Assembly (NCBI GenBank): GCA_003565295.1
Contig: PXCO01000294.1
Coordinates: 1 to 35,985, forward strand
Length of the DNA: 35,985 nucleotides
Direction: 5' to 3'
From: Cyclobacteriaceae bacterium
GTDB taxonomy: Bacteria > Bacteroidota > Bacteroidia > Cytophagales > Cyclobacteriaceae
Position 1 is the first letter of the stretch, and each line of letters starts with the position of its first letter. The position numbers and the translations under genes were made by a program. The notes below the pieces were generated by a model. That model made no database searches. It saw nothing but the letters and a program-made list of their open reading frames with translations, and was not told where the DNA came from. Shown in pieces: positions 1 through 9,355 of the stretch.

Positions 1-2
1 AA

Positions 3-1622
3 AAATATATTCTAGGGTTTTCCATTACTGCCTTATTGACGTTAGGTTGTACAGAAAATTTCGAGGAAATTAATACACAACCTGATGTCCTTTTGGCTGA
101 CAATTTGGATATAGGTTTATTAGGTCAGGCCTTCGCTAATGGTCAAATGAGATCCATGAGGGGTGCGCCCGGAGGAGGTGCCGGCGGCTTTCAGCTTGCG
201 CAAAGTTTATTTTCGGATATCTATTCCCAATACTTTGCCAACACCGCCACCAATTTCGACTCCGACAGGCACATTCAGGTAGGAGGATGGTCCAATGGAC
301 TTTGGAATTATTTCTATGCTCAAGCGGCACCTATTATCAAGTTTGTTGAGGATTTTACCGAAGTAAACGATATGCCCGTTGAGAATGCCTTTGCAAAGAT
401 TCTGAAAGTTCAGGCTTATCACAGGCATACCGATTATTTTGGTCCTATCATTTATTCTGAGTTTGGTAATGGTGAAACATCTGTTCCCTACGACACACAG
501 GAGTTTGTGTATAGAGATTTCTTTAATGAATTAGATGCTGCAGTAGCTGTATTAAAGCAAAATCCCGGTGCGCAGGCGTTTATTGCTCACGACCAGCTAT
601 TTGGAGGCAGTGCCGATAAATGGTTGATATTTGCCAATTCCCTTAGGTTGAGGCTGGCGATGAGGGTGAAATATGTGGATCCGGCATTGGCTAAAGCAGA
701 GGCTGAGAAAGCTGTAGCAGATGGGGTAATGACCATTCATGATCATAGCGCTGCGGTATTGACCACCATTAACTCTCGGCATCCTTACTGGACCATTACC
801 AACTGGGGTGAATTTAGAATGAGTGCATTAATGGAAAGCCTATTGGCAGGTTATGAAGACCCTAGGATGCAAATCTACTTTAGCGAGACCGATAATTACC
901 AATCTTCCGGTGAAGGAAAGGCCTATAGGGGCTTGAGAAATGGATTGCCCAGAGGAGATCTTGATCAGGGAGCCTTGAACAGGGCCTTTTCTGATATGGG
1001 CGTAAGATGGTTAAATCAAGGACGTGGGGGGAGTGCCGCAGGGCCTCCATTTAGAATGATGCCTGTAGCAGAAGTGTTTTTCCTAAGAGCCGAGGGTGCC
1101 TTGGAAGGATGGGCCATGGGCGGAACCGCTAAAGAGCTTTATGAGAAAGGAATAGAAATGTCCATGACTGAAAGCAGGATTGGTGCAGACATGGGAGATG
1201 TACAGGCTTATATCAATAGAGAAAATACCCCTGTTGGACTTACCTATCCGGAGAATTCCGCCTGGAATATAGGACCATCTTCGGACATCCCTGTGCGTTT
1301 TATGGATGGAGCAGATATGGAAAAGCAATTGGAGCAAATCATTACTCAAAAGTGGATAGCTTTATATCCTGATGGATGGGAAGCCTGGTCTGAATTGAGA
1401 AGGACCAAATATCCAAGACCTTACCCAAGGATGGCATCTGATAATCCTGATGTGCCCAGGGATCAGGTAATGTCCAGATTGATTTTTGTAGAAGGAGAAT
1501 ATGATAATAACAGGACTGCAGTGGAAGCTGCCACCCAGCTCCAAGAACTCACCAGCAGAGGGGGCGATAGGAACTCTACCAGGCTTTGGTGGGATGCAAA
1601 ACCAATGGGTTACAACGAATAG
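3..1622 (+). CDS. SusD/RagB-family outer-membrane lipoprotein, 5'-truncated by the window edge
   Basis: SusD-family lipoproteins sit on the cell surface and close over a SusC TonB-dependent channel to capture glycans or other oligomers. The frame is already open at base 3 and reads KYILGFSITALLTLGC, the end of a lipoprotein signal peptide with lipobox LTLGC, so the start codon lies a few codons upstream of the window. The TTG at 36 is therefore not the start. The body (FANTATNFDSDRHIQVGGWSN and the C-terminal ALYPDGWEAWSELRRTKYP) resembles the SusD-like_2 type, roughly 540 residues in all. A SusC partner would be expected just upstream, outside the window. A strong terminator follows within 35 bases. 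The substrate cannot be read from the sequence. The family call is firm; the subfamily is from memory of conserved phrases. Confidence 0.93.
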   Translation, partial: KYILGFSITALLTLGCTENFEEINTQPDVLLADNLDIGLLGQAFANGQMRSMRGAPGGGAGGFQLAQSLFSDIYSQYFANTATNFDSDRHIQVGGWSNGLWNYFYAQAAPIIKFVEDFTEVNDMPVENAFAKILKVQAYHRHTDYFGPIIYSEFGNGETSVPYDTQEFVYRDFFNELDAAVAVLKQNPGAQAFIAHDQLFGGSADKWLIFANSLRLRLAMRVKYVDPALAKAEAEKAVADGVMTIHDHSAAVLTTINSRHPYWTITNWGEFRMSALMESLLAGYEDPRMQIYFSETDNYQSSGEGKAYRGLRNGLPRGDLDQGALNRAFSDMGVRWLNQGRGGSAAGPPFRMMPVAEVFFLRAEGALEGWAMGGTAKELYEKGIEMSMTESRIGADMGDVQAYINRENTPVGLTYPENSAWNIGPSSDIPVRFMDGADMEKQLEQIITQKWIALYPDGWEAWSELRRTKYPRPYPRMASDNPDVPRDQVMSRLIFVEGEYDNNRTAVEAATQLQELTSRGGDRNSTRLWWDAKPMGYNE

Positions 1623-1654
1623 AGGATTAAATTATTGATAGTTAATATTGACAT

Positions 1655-1684
1655 AAAAGTGCCGCCGTAAGCGGCACTTTTTTT
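1655..1684 (+). terminator. Rho-independent terminator after the SusD-like gene
   Basis: A perfect 11-bp stem (AAAAGTGCCGC at 1655-1665 with its complement at 1671-1681) closes a CGTAA loop and runs into an uninterrupted T tract. It lies 33 bases after the SusD-like stop and 9 bases before the next ATG, so the downstream lipoprotein gene either depends on read-through or has a promoter that I could not identify. Confidence 0.93.
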
Positions 1685-1692
1685 ATATTTAA

Positions 1693-4600
1693 ATGATGGT
1701 TAAGAGCGTTGGGATATTCATGTGGTGTCTGAGATGGGTATACTTTCTTGGAGTAGTGCTCTTTCTCTATTCCTGCCAAAAAGAAAATCCGGATGCCCTT
1801 TTTACGAAGTTGAGTTCAAGACAAACAGGGGTGTCCTTCAAAAATATTGTCCAAGAATCAGAAGACTTCAATGTGCTTACCTACGGCTATTTTTATCAAG
1901 GCGGGGGTGTGGCAGTGGGTGATATTAACAATGATGGCCTTCCGGATCTTTACTTTACCGGAAACATGGTCGCCAGCAAACTCTACCTAAATAAAGGGGG
2001 GTTCCAATTTGAAGACATTACCGAGCAAGCAGGAGTTTCTGCCGAGGGATTATGGAATACAGGAGTGACCATGGCGGATGTAAATGGGGATGGTTGGATG
2101 GACATATATATTTGCCGATCCGCTGCAACCGATCCTAATAACCGTAGAAACCTGCTATTTATTAATAATGGAGATAATACTTTTACCGAGATGGCAAGGG
2201 ATTATGGGTTAGATGACCCCGGCTATTCTACACAGGCCTCCTTTTTTGATTATGACGGGGATGGAGATCTGGATATGTTTTTATTGAACCACTCCACTCA
2301 AGAATTCGCCGGATTCTCCAGAATAGACGGAAGCTTTAAAAAGCGGAAAGGGCAATACTTGGGAGATAAACTTTACCGGAACGATGGTGGGAAATTTGTT
2401 GATGTAACGGAGGAAAGCGGTATCATCAGTAATGTGCTGGGCTTTGGGCTTGCCGTGACCATTTCTGATGTCAACCTGGACGGTTGGCCAGATATATATG
2501 TAAGCAACGACTATAATGAAGAGGACTACTTGTATATCAATCAGGGTGATGGCACCTTTGTTGAATCTGTAGCTGATTTTATGGGGCATGTTTCTCTGTT
2601 TTCCATGGGTGCAGATGCCGCAGACCTCAATAACGATGCCCGGCCCGATATCCTTACCATGGACATGATGCCGGAGTTTAGCTTTAACCAAAAGTCCATC
2701 TTGGGCCCGGAGAATTATGAAAAATACCGGGAACTGCTGCAAAAAGGTTTTTTCCCCCAAAGTATGCGTAACATGCTCCATCTTAACCTTGGAGACGGAT
2801 ATTTCAGCGAAATTGGGTATTTTTCAGGCCTTGCCCATACAGATTGGTCATGGGCAGTTCTGGCTGCGGACTTTGACAATGACGGTTACAAGGATGTGTT
2901 TATTTCCAATGGTTACGAAAGAAACTATCTGGACATGGATTTTCTCAACTACATGGTCAGTGAGCGGATTCAGTCGAACCTTCCAGGAAAAGATGCAGCA
3001 CTTGTCGACCTAATTGAAAAAATGCCACCCATTTACGTGGAAAACTACCTTTTCCATAACAACAGGGACTTGACCTTTACCAATAGGTCCCATGAGTGGG
3101 GACTGGGTGGTCTTAATGTCTCCAATGCCTCAGCCTACGCAGACCTGGATGGTGACGGAGATCTGGATCTGATCGTTTGTCATACCAATGAGGAAGTGAG
3201 CATATTCCGTAACAACAGTGAACGCTTATATGAACATAATTACATAAAAATTAACCTCCAGGGATCTGAGGGAAATACCACTGGTATAGGTGCCAAAGTC
3301 TGGGCCTATGCGGGAAAGGAAGTCTTCTTTCAGGAGCAGATCCCCGTAAGAGGCTACCAATCTTCAGTGGATCACAGCTTGGTCTTCGGTTTAGGGGACA
3401 AGGATAAATTGGACAGCCTTACCGTAATCTGGCAAGATGGAAGGGGTCAGGTTCTCCATGCGGTCTCCACCAATCAATCTCTAACCTTAAAGCAATCTGA
3501 GACGCGGCCCATGGGAATCCCAAAAATATCTCCTAAAGTTAGGGTTGAACTGATGGATGCATCCAATGTGGGCATAGATGCGATTCATCGGGAGAGTGAT
3601 TTTCTCGACTTTCTTCAAGATCGGCTTATGCCTAATGCCATGTCTGCATTTGGACCCAGATTAGCCGTGGGAGACCTAAACGGGAATGGAATGGAGGATG
3701 TAATTATTGGAGGCGGAAGGGATCAGGCCACCAAAGTTTACCTCCAACAAGGCAATGGGACATTCTTACGCACTGAGCAAATTGGGTTGGCCTCTGACAG
3801 CTCCCATATAGATACAGGATTAACGCTTTTAGATGTGGATGGGGACGGGTATCCTGACCTTTATGTGGGCAGTGGGGGAAGTGATTTTCCAGCTGGGCAT
3901 GACTTGTACAAGGATCGTTTATATTTAAATGATGGAAATGGCCGATTCATGGCCCATAGTATAGCCTTGCCTATTCCACCCGGTAATACTTCCGTGGTAG
4001 CCGTTGGCGATCTTAATGGGGACGGGCTGGATGATCTGTTCATTGGCGGGAGGTATGTACCGGGACAATACCCTTTGGCTCCCAATACTTACCTCTTGAT
4101 CAATGATGGCAATGGAAATTTTACTGATGCTACCGAAGATTTTCATAGTGCACTAGCCAACATAGGCCTGGTGGCTGATGCAGCAATAGGTGATGTGGAT
4201 GGCGATGGTTACCTTGATTTGATGGTTATTGGGGAATGGATGGATGTTACTTTATTCCAAAATCAGCAGGGCAGAGCTTTTGAAAAAGTTGAATTCTCAA
4301 CACCTGGACATGTGCTCAAGGGTTGGTGGAAGCATATCGCATTAACTGACTTGGATGGGGATGGTGATTTGGACCTTATTTTGGGCAACCATGGTACTAA
4401 CCTTCCCTTTCAGGCCAAAACAGATCAACCCATGCGCATGATATACAAGGATTTTGATGGAAATGGAAATATTGATCCTATCATGACCTACTACCAATCG
4501 GACACCAATGTTTTTGCGTTTAGCAGGGACGAACTGATTGGACAATTGCCACATATGAAAGGAAGGTTTCCCAATTATCGCTCTTTTTCCAAGGCTTCAG

Positions 4601-5025
4601 TGGAGACTTTTTTTGATAAGAATGAATGGATAGGTGCTGATACCTTGATTGCCAATCAGCTAGCCTCCGTAATGGGAATTAATGACGGGAGGGGGAATTT
4701 TGAATGGACGGCTCTTCCTACTCCCGTGCAGTTTTCCCCTCTGTTCAGTTCTTTGCTATGGGACTTGGATGGAGACGGGCATTCTGATCTGATCACCGCC
4801 GGTAATAGCAATAAAACCCGGGTGAGTGTAGGAAAGCAAGATGCCAATCCTGGTTTCTATTTTTTAGGTGATGGAAATGGGAACTTTCGTAGTGATCCGA
4901 AAGATTTTCATAACCTGGGAATTCGCGGAGTGGTCAGGGACATGAAAAAAATTACTATTGGTGGGGAGGAAATGGTATTGGTTGCCAGAAATGGAGAAGG
5001 GCTGCTATTGGTGAAGAAAAAGTAA
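1693..5025 (+). CDS. FG-GAP/VCBS-repeat lipoprotein with ASPIC/UnbV domain
   Basis: This is a large surface or periplasmic repeat protein of 1110 residues. The N-terminus is a lipoprotein signal with lipobox LYSC (Cys28). I count about 14 Asp-rich calcium-binding FG-GAP-type motifs, for example DINNDGLPDLYFTG, DVNGDGWMDIYI, DYDGDGDLDMFL, DLNGDGLDDLFIGG and DLDGDGDLDLILGNHG. They form two blocks that suggest two beta-propellers, separated by an ASPIC/UnbV segment around residues 530-600 (RGYQSSVDHSLVFGLG). Proteins of this design (CRTAC1-like) are commonly encoded beside SusCD pairs in Bacteroidota, which fits the upstream gene. They are presumed to help bind or process polymers at the surface, but no catalytic function is established. 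Start: ATG-ATG tandem at 1693, immediately after the terminator. Confidence 0.92.
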   Translation: MMVKSVGIFMWCLRWVYFLGVVLFLYSCQKENPDALFTKLSSRQTGVSFKNIVQESEDFNVLTYGYFYQGGGVAVGDINNDGLPDLYFTGNMVASKLYLNKGGFQFEDITEQAGVSAEGLWNTGVTMADVNGDGWMDIYICRSAATDPNNRRNLLFINNGDNTFTEMARDYGLDDPGYSTQASFFDYDGDGDLDMFLLNHSTQEFAGFSRIDGSFKKRKGQYLGDKLYRNDGGKFVDVTEESGIISNVLGFGLAVTISDVNLDGWPDIYVSNDYNEEDYLYINQGDGTFVESVADFMGHVSLFSMGADAADLNNDARPDILTMDMMPEFSFNQKSILGPENYEKYRELLQKGFFPQSMRNMLHLNLGDGYFSEIGYFSGLAHTDWSWAVLAADFDNDGYKDVFISNGYERNYLDMDFLNYMVSERIQSNLPGKDAALVDLIEKMPPIYVENYLFHNNRDLTFTNRSHEWGLGGLNVSNASAYADLDGDGDLDLIVCHTNEEVSIFRNNSERLYEHNYIKINLQGSEGNTTGIGAKVWAYAGKEVFFQEQIPVRGYQSSVDHSLVFGLGDKDKLDSLTVIWQDGRGQVLHAVSTNQSLTLKQSETRPMGIPKISPKVRVELMDASNVGIDAIHRESDFLDFLQDRLMPNAMSAFGPRLAVGDLNGNGMEDVIIGGGRDQATKVYLQQGNGTFLRTEQIGLASDSSHIDTGLTLLDVDGDGYPDLYVGSGGSDFPAGHDLYKDRLYLNDGNGRFMAHSIALPIPPGNTSVVAVGDLNGDGLDDLFIGGRYVPGQYPLAPNTYLLINDGNGNFTDATEDFHSALANIGLVADAAIGDVDGDGYLDLMVIGEWMDVTLFQNQQGRAFEKVEFSTPGHVLKGWWKHIALTDLDGDGDLDLILGNHGTNLPFQAKTDQPMRMIYKDFDGNGNIDPIMTYYQSDTNVFAFSRDELIGQLPHMKGRFPNYRSFSKASVETFFDKNEWIGADTLIANQLASVMGINDGRGNFEWTALPTPVQFSPLFSSLLWDLDGDGHSDLITAGNSNKTRVSVGKQDANPGFYFLGDGNGNFRSDPKDFHNLGIRGVVRDMKKITIGGEEMVLVARNGEGLLLVKKK

Positions 5026-5026
5026 A

Positions 5027-5055
5027 GAGGGGCAATGATATGCCCCTCCTTTTTT
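5027..5055. terminator. Shared bidirectional terminator between convergent genes
   Basis: An 8-bp stem (GAGGGGCA at 5027-5034 with TGCCCCTC at 5041-5048) and a 6-base loop are followed on the + strand by a run of T at 5050-5055. On the - strand it is followed by the U-rich complement of the end of the FG-GAP gene. It can serve both the FG-GAP lipoprotein gene (+) and the molybdenum hydroxylase operon (-). Confidence 0.88.
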
Positions 5056-5066
5056 CTGGCTTGGTG

Positions 5067-7352
5067 TTATACTGAGAGTGGAAGTTCGTAAATTCTTTTT
5101 CCCGTCATTTTGTAAAGGGCATTGCAAAGTGCCGGAATAAAGGGGGGTACTGGTGGTTCCCCCACTCCAGTGGGTTTTTCCTGACTTTCCACAATATGCA
5201 CATAGGTTTTCTTGGGAGCCTGTGGCATTCGAATGATTTTATACCCGTCGAAGTTGTTTTGCTGTACCTTTCCGTCTTTAAAGGTGATGGCAGAGGTGGC
5301 CAGACTAAGGGCAAATTGTGCCCCTCCTTCGAATTGAGACCTGACCCGGTCGGTATTTACCGCAACCCCGCAATCCACTGCATAATGTACTTCAGGGATC
5401 ACCAGGTTTCCTTTGCTGTCCTTATCCACGGTGACTGTACATGCTACATAAGTAAGAAAGCTTTTATGAGCCGCAAAACCTATGTTTTTACCTTCCCTTT
5501 TTGCTTTTTCCCATTGAGCGGCTTCAGCCACTTTTTTCACCACCTTTTTCATGCGGGCGGTTTCCCAGGGGAATTTTTCGTAGGGTTCTCCGTAATTGCC
5601 AAAAGTGCCCTTTACCTCATCCTCAAAGGACAAGGTCTGGTCTTCGCCGAGCAATTCTAGCACTTGGTCTATTGGGTCCAGTCCTCTTTTTTCTGCAAGT
5701 TCATCCAGCATACTGCAAATGGCAAAGGCATGATGGATATTACTCACCGACCTTAACCAGCCTATGCGGGTATGTGCTTTTGACTCATGCGATTCCAATC
5801 GGATGTGTGGGATATTATAGGGGAAATCCAACGCACCTAAGCCCATTTCACCATCAGAGGGGTGTAACTCATCGGGGTTGGATGTTGCTCCAATAGCAGG
5901 GAAAACGGTGTGGTGGTTCCAACTATATATTTTGCCCGAGCCGTCCAAACTGGCCCTGATGCGTTGGGCGCTGTGGCTGTGGTAGAAGTCATGGTGTAAA
6001 TCGTCCTCCCTGGTCCATTGTACCCTTACCGGTTTTCCCATGGCTTTGGAAAGGAAGGCTGCTTCTGCTACAAAATCAGGTTTGGATTTTCTTCCGAAAC
6101 CCCCTCCCAGTAGGGTGACATTTACCCTTACCTTCTCCACGGGAAGGTCTACAGCTGCGGCCGCCGCTTCTCTCGCCCATTGTGGGTGCTGTGTGGGTGC
6201 CCAAATTTCCAATTCACCATCAGCATAGTTGGCAATGGCTGCAGGTGGTTCTATTGTGGCATGGGCATAAAAAGGGGCCAGATAGGTCTTTTCCATGGCA
6301 TCTCCCTGCAGGAAGTTGGCCGGTGCAAAATTCCCCCTTTCTCTTCGGGTCTGCCCTTCTCCCGCAGTGCGTTGAAGCATTTCGGAAAGTTGCTTACCTG
6401 AATCAAAATCTTGATTTTCCCCAAGGTCCCAATCTATTTGTAGGGCTTCTCGTCCTTTTATGGCAGCCCATGTGTTTGTGGCTAATACTGCAACACCCGG
6501 TAAGGCTTTATCTAATCCTGGTGCAATTCCCTCGGATCCTTCAATTTGTACTACCTCTTGTACCCCCTGTATCTCCATTGCTTTGCTTTTGTCAAAGCTC
6601 TTTATCTTTGCACCAACCACGGGGCTCCGGCCGATCACGGCAACCAGCATTTCGGGTAGTTCCACGTCTGCTCCAAATTTGGCCTTTCCCGTCACAATGT
6701 CTTTAAGGTCATAAATTGGCACATCCTTACCTATAAGCTTATAATCTTTGAAGGCTTTGAGTTCCACGCCCCCCTCATTTGGCAAGTCCAATTTTGCAGC
6801 CGCCTCTACCAATTCACCAAAAGAGGCAGACTTCCCACTTGAAGCATGAGAAACAGCACTATCCTTGACAGTGCATTCCTTCATGTCCACGTCCCAGCTA
6901 TCTGCAGCCGCTTTTACCAGCATATACCGGGCTGTAGCGCCCGCTTTCCGCATAGGTTCATAAAACATACGGATAGAATAAGAGCCATCCGTATTTTGAT
7001 CCCCATATTTTTCCTCATCTCCTACAGCCTGCTCTATCCTTACTTTTTTCCAGTCTGCCCCTAGCTCATCGGCCAATACCATGGGTAGGGTAGTTCTTAT
7101 TCCGGTACCCATTTCAGACCTGTGAGCAATGATGCTAACGGTACTATCTTTATCGATGGATAAATATACATTGGGGGAAAAAGTGGATGTATCCTTACTG
7201 GGACCGGAACACTTTACCTGTATACCTATTAATAATCCTCCGGCAGCGAGGCTGCCAAGTTTGAGGAACTCCCTTCGAGAGGGCCTAAACAAGGAACTTT
7301 GGTCTTTGCCTAATGCTTTATTTATAAATGGAATATGTTCGTTATTATTCAT
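5067..7352 (-). CDS. Molybdopterin-binding large subunit of an aldehyde/isoquinoline-type oxidoreductase (IorB-like)
   Basis: This is the catalytic subunit of a xanthine-oxidase-family molybdenum hydroxylase, which hydroxylates aldehydes or N-heterocycles using water. It has 761 residues. It carries a twin-arginine signal (SRREFLKLG, Arg26-Arg27, then a hydrophobic stretch), so the folded cofactor-loaded enzyme is probably exported to the periplasm. The family's cofactor-contact motif LLGGGFGRKSKPDF lies near the middle. The C-terminal GVGEPPVPP contains the expected catalytic Glu (about residue 732). The layout matches IorB-type single-chain large subunits, not cytosolic XdhA/B. The 2Fe-2S subunit gene ends 17 bases upstream, so the pair is an operon. 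No FAD subunit, cytochrome c or XdhC-type chaperone is nearby. The substrate is unknown. Confidence 0.92.
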   Translation of the reverse strand: MNNNEHIPFINKALGKDQSSLFRPSRREFLKLGSLAAGGLLIGIQVKCSGPSKDTSTFSPNVYLSIDKDSTVSIIAHRSEMGTGIRTTLPMVLADELGADWKKVRIEQAVGDEEKYGDQNTDGSYSIRMFYEPMRKAGATARYMLVKAAADSWDVDMKECTVKDSAVSHASSGKSASFGELVEAAAKLDLPNEGGVELKAFKDYKLIGKDVPIYDLKDIVTGKAKFGADVELPEMLVAVIGRSPVVGAKIKSFDKSKAMEIQGVQEVVQIEGSEGIAPGLDKALPGVAVLATNTWAAIKGREALQIDWDLGENQDFDSGKQLSEMLQRTAGEGQTRRERGNFAPANFLQGDAMEKTYLAPFYAHATIEPPAAIANYADGELEIWAPTQHPQWAREAAAAAVDLPVEKVRVNVTLLGGGFGRKSKPDFVAEAAFLSKAMGKPVRVQWTREDDLHHDFYHSHSAQRIRASLDGSGKIYSWNHHTVFPAIGATSNPDELHPSDGEMGLGALDFPYNIPHIRLESHESKAHTRIGWLRSVSNIHHAFAICSMLDELAEKRGLDPIDQVLELLGEDQTLSFEDEVKGTFGNYGEPYEKFPWETARMKKVVKKVAEAAQWEKAKREGKNIGFAAHKSFLTYVACTVTVDKDSKGNLVIPEVHYAVDCGVAVNTDRVRSQFEGGAQFALSLATSAITFKDGKVQQNNFDGYKIIRMPQAPKKTYVHIVESQEKPTGVGEPPVPPFIPALCNALYKMTGKRIYELPLSV

Positions 7353-7369
7353 GGCTTTGCGATTAGGTA

Positions 7370-7828
7370 TTAGGTAGATGAAGAGACGGATAAAATGGCA
7401 GCTTTTATCCTATTATAGGTGCCACAGCGGCAGAGGTTTCCTGCCATTTCCTCTTCAATTTGTGTTTCGCTGGGGCTGGGGTTTTTCTTTAATAATGCTG
7501 CCGCATTCATGATCTGTCCAGTTTGACAATACCCACACTGAGGAACGATATGTTCCATCCAGGCTTCTTGTAAAGGGTGCTCTCCCTCTTCGGATAAACC
7601 TTCTATTGTAGTGACTGCCTTATCGCCCACGGCGGAAACAGGCAAGGTGCAGGAACGTACCGCTTCATCGTTCACGTGTACGGTGCAGGCGCCACAAAGG
7701 GCCTGACCACACCCAAACTTTGTTCCCTTAAGTCCAATTATGTCTCGAATTACCCATAGGAGGGGCATGTCTTCGGGCACATTGACTTCATGGCTTTTAC
7801 CGTTCACTTGAATGCTGAAATTTTTCAT
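7370..7828 (-). CDS. (2Fe-2S)-binding small subunit of the molybdenum hydroxylase (IorA-like)
   Basis: This is the electron-transfer subunit of the molybdenum hydroxylase encoded directly downstream. It has 152 residues, the usual size. The N-terminal plant-type ferredoxin domain has Cys40, Cys45, Cys48 and Cys60 ([17 protein letters not shown]). The C-terminal helical domain has Cys98, Cys101, Cys133 and Cys135 (QCGYCQTGQ and [11 protein letters not shown]), so all eight cluster ligands are present. There is no signal peptide of its own, so it is probably carried through the Tat system by the large subunit. It is the first gene of the pair. The upstream spacer holds two short palindromes (see 7911-7954) but no clear -7/-33 promoter. 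Confidence 0.95.
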   Translation of the reverse strand: MKNFSIQVNGKSHEVNVPEDMPLLWVIRDIIGLKGTKFGCGQALCGACTVHVNDEAVRSCTLPVSAVGDKAVTTIEGLSEEGEHPLQEAWMEHIVPQCGYCQTGQIMNAAALLKKNPSPSETQIEEEMAGNLCRCGTYNRIKAAILSVSSST

Positions 7829-7910
7829 GATGAAATAGGTTGGGTTTTAGAAATAGAATTTTGCCCGCATAGACAAATCAGAATGTGTACGCTTGCAAGA
7901 AGATGTATCA

Positions 7911-7954
7911 CTAAGGATTCCTTAGATAAAATATAGGCAAATATTCATTTTGCC
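7911..7954. promoter_or_regulatory. Two adjacent short palindromes upstream of the molybdenum hydroxylase operon
   Basis: CTAAGGATTCCTTAG (7911-7925) is a 7-bp inverted repeat around a single central base. GGCAAA-N7-TTTGCC (7936-7954) is a 6-bp inverted repeat. They lie 83-126 bases upstream of the IorA-like start, in the spacer shared with the DUF502 gene. They could be operator sites. No regulator is known from the window. Confidence 0.35.
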
Positions 7955-8010
7955 ATTCAATATAAGGAAAATAGATAGTAGTAAAAAATGATTGAAGGCT
8001 AATTTAGCAA

Positions 8011-8628
8011 CTAAAGCATTTCTTCTTTTTCTAATGGACCTGCCCCGTCCCTGGTTTCTGGATGCTGATAATAGTTCAATTGGGAAACCCCACCAGAAAC
8101 GATAAACTTCATTACCTCAGTACTGTTCACATTTTTCAAAATTCTTACGTTCACCCTAGGTACAAGGTAAAGGTTACCGCTGAAATTGTAAGAATGGGGG
8201 AAATACACTGCTACAAGCCCCTCTTCTTCCAATACGTTGAGGTCATCCTGCGTCATGAAACCCAGGCGGGACATATTGTCTGAAAGCTTTACAATGATAG
8301 GGGTATTGAATTTTTTCTTGTCCCCCACAAAGGCAGACATCAAATCCTTTATGGAGGTGTATAGAATATTCACCAGGGGAATTTTAAAGACCAACTTCTC
8401 GATTTCATCCAAGAGGGATTTTGTGAGGAACATGCTGGTAAGGTAACCAAATCCGGTAATGAAAAGGAACATTAACAATATCCCTAAGCCAGGCACACTG
8501 ATAGGGATGATATTGTCTAAAAACTGTACGACTAGGATGATGATATAACCCGTCACGAAAAAGGGCACCACAAATAGTAGTCCCCTGAAGAAGTAACCCA
8601 AAATCCGCTTGGAAGTAAATCTTGACAT
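8011..8628 (-). CDS. DUF502 family membrane protein
   Basis: This 205-residue protein matches DUF502 proteins: an N-terminal RFTSKRILGYFFRGLLFVVPFFVTGYII, a second membrane segment around residues 45-65 (GLGILLMFLFITGFGYLTS), then the family phrase FKIPLVNILYTSIKDLMSAF and a soluble C-terminal domain. The family is widespread in bacteria and plants (COV-type proteins) and has no biochemical function established in bacteria. The gene stands alone, separated from nqrE by the nqr terminator. No promoter was recognised. Assignment is by remembered family phrases. Confidence 0.88.
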   Translation of the reverse strand: MSRFTSKRILGYFFRGLLFVVPFFVTGYIIILVVQFLDNIIPISVPGLGILLMFLFITGFGYLTSMFLTKSLLDEIEKLVFKIPLVNILYTSIKDLMSAFVGDKKKFNTPIIVKLSDNMSRLGFMTQDDLNVLEEEGLVAVYFPHSYNFSGNLYLVPRVNVRILKNVNSTEVMKFIVSGGVSQLNYYQHPETRDGAGPLEKEEML

Positions 8629-8671
8629 GTCTATTGAATTGATGATTCCTGAATTTGCGAATAAAAATTAT

Positions 8672-8710
8672 ACCAAAAAAAACCCTGTCCGAAAATCCGG
8701 ACAGGGTTTT
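8672..8710 (-). terminator. Strong terminator closing the nqrABCDE operon
   Basis: A perfect 13-bp stem (arms 8679-8691 and 8698-8710, core CCCTGTCCG) with a 6-base loop is followed on the - strand by a U tract (the A run at 8675-8682). It lies 21 bases after the nqrE stop and ends the operon before any nqrF. Confidence 0.92.
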
Positions 8711-8731
8711 AAAATTTTTAACAACTTTTAA

Positions 8732-9343
8732 TTAAAGGTCAATGCCCATGAACGACATAAAGGCTATGCCCATAAGTCCGGTGATGAGCATGGTAATACC
8801 CAAGCCCTTCAACCCGTTGGGTACATTTGAGTATTTTAATTTCTCACGTATTGCTGCCAAAGCTACTATGGCCAGGAAGAAGCCTGTACCAGAACCGAAC
8901 CCATAAACGGAAGCTTCTGCCAAGGTGTAATCCCTTTGAGCCATAAATAGGGACCCTCCCAAAATTGCACAGTTTACGGCAATCAGGGGAAGAAATATAC
9001 CTAAGGCACCGTATAATGCCGGTGCAAATTTTTCCACAATCATTTCTACCAACTGTACCATGGCGGCGATTACCGCAATGAACATGATAAACCGAAGGAA
9101 ACTTAAGTCCACAGTTGCGAAGTTTTCACCAAGGAATGCCAGCGCTCCTTCTTTCAGCACAAATTCGTTCAAGAACCAGTTGAGAGGCACAGTGATGGAC
9201 AAAACGAATATAACGGCAGCACCCAAACCTAATGCTGTACTTACCTTTTTAGAGACGGCCAAAAAAGAACACATTCCCAAAAAGTAAGCGAAAACCATGT
9301 TGTCTATAAAGATAGATCGTATTCCTAAATTAAATAATTCCAT
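8732..9343 (-). CDS. nqrE: Na+-translocating NADH:quinone reductase subunit E
   Basis: This is an integral membrane subunit of Na+-NQR, which oxidises NADH, reduces quinone and pumps sodium. It has 203 residues and about six membrane helices. The two conserved cysteines, in [12 protein letters not shown] and [12 protein letters not shown], match those that coordinate the intramembrane iron site shared with NqrD. It starts 12 bases after nqrD. It is the last gene of the operon, where nqrF would normally follow, and a strong terminator comes instead. Confidence 0.96.
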   Translation of the reverse strand: MELFNLGIRSIFIDNMVFAYFLGMCSFLAVSKKVSTALGLGAAVIFVLSITVPLNWFLNEFVLKEGALAFLGENFATVDLSFLRFIMFIAVIAAMVQLVEMIVEKFAPALYGALGIFLPLIAVNCAILGGSLFMAQRDYTLAEASVYGFGSGTGFFLAIVALAAIREKLKYSNVPNGLKGLGITMLITGLMGIAFMSFMGIDL

Positions 9344-9355
9344 GCTTCTTGAGAT

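Noticed and set aside
2281-2781. 166-codon frame antisense to the FG-GAP lipoprotein gene
   Set aside because: It is a mirror of the repetitive Asp/Gly codons of the real gene with no features of its own.
6182-6706. 174-codon frame antisense to the IorB-like gene
   Set aside because: The large subunit has continuous family motifs in its own frame; the antisense frame has none.
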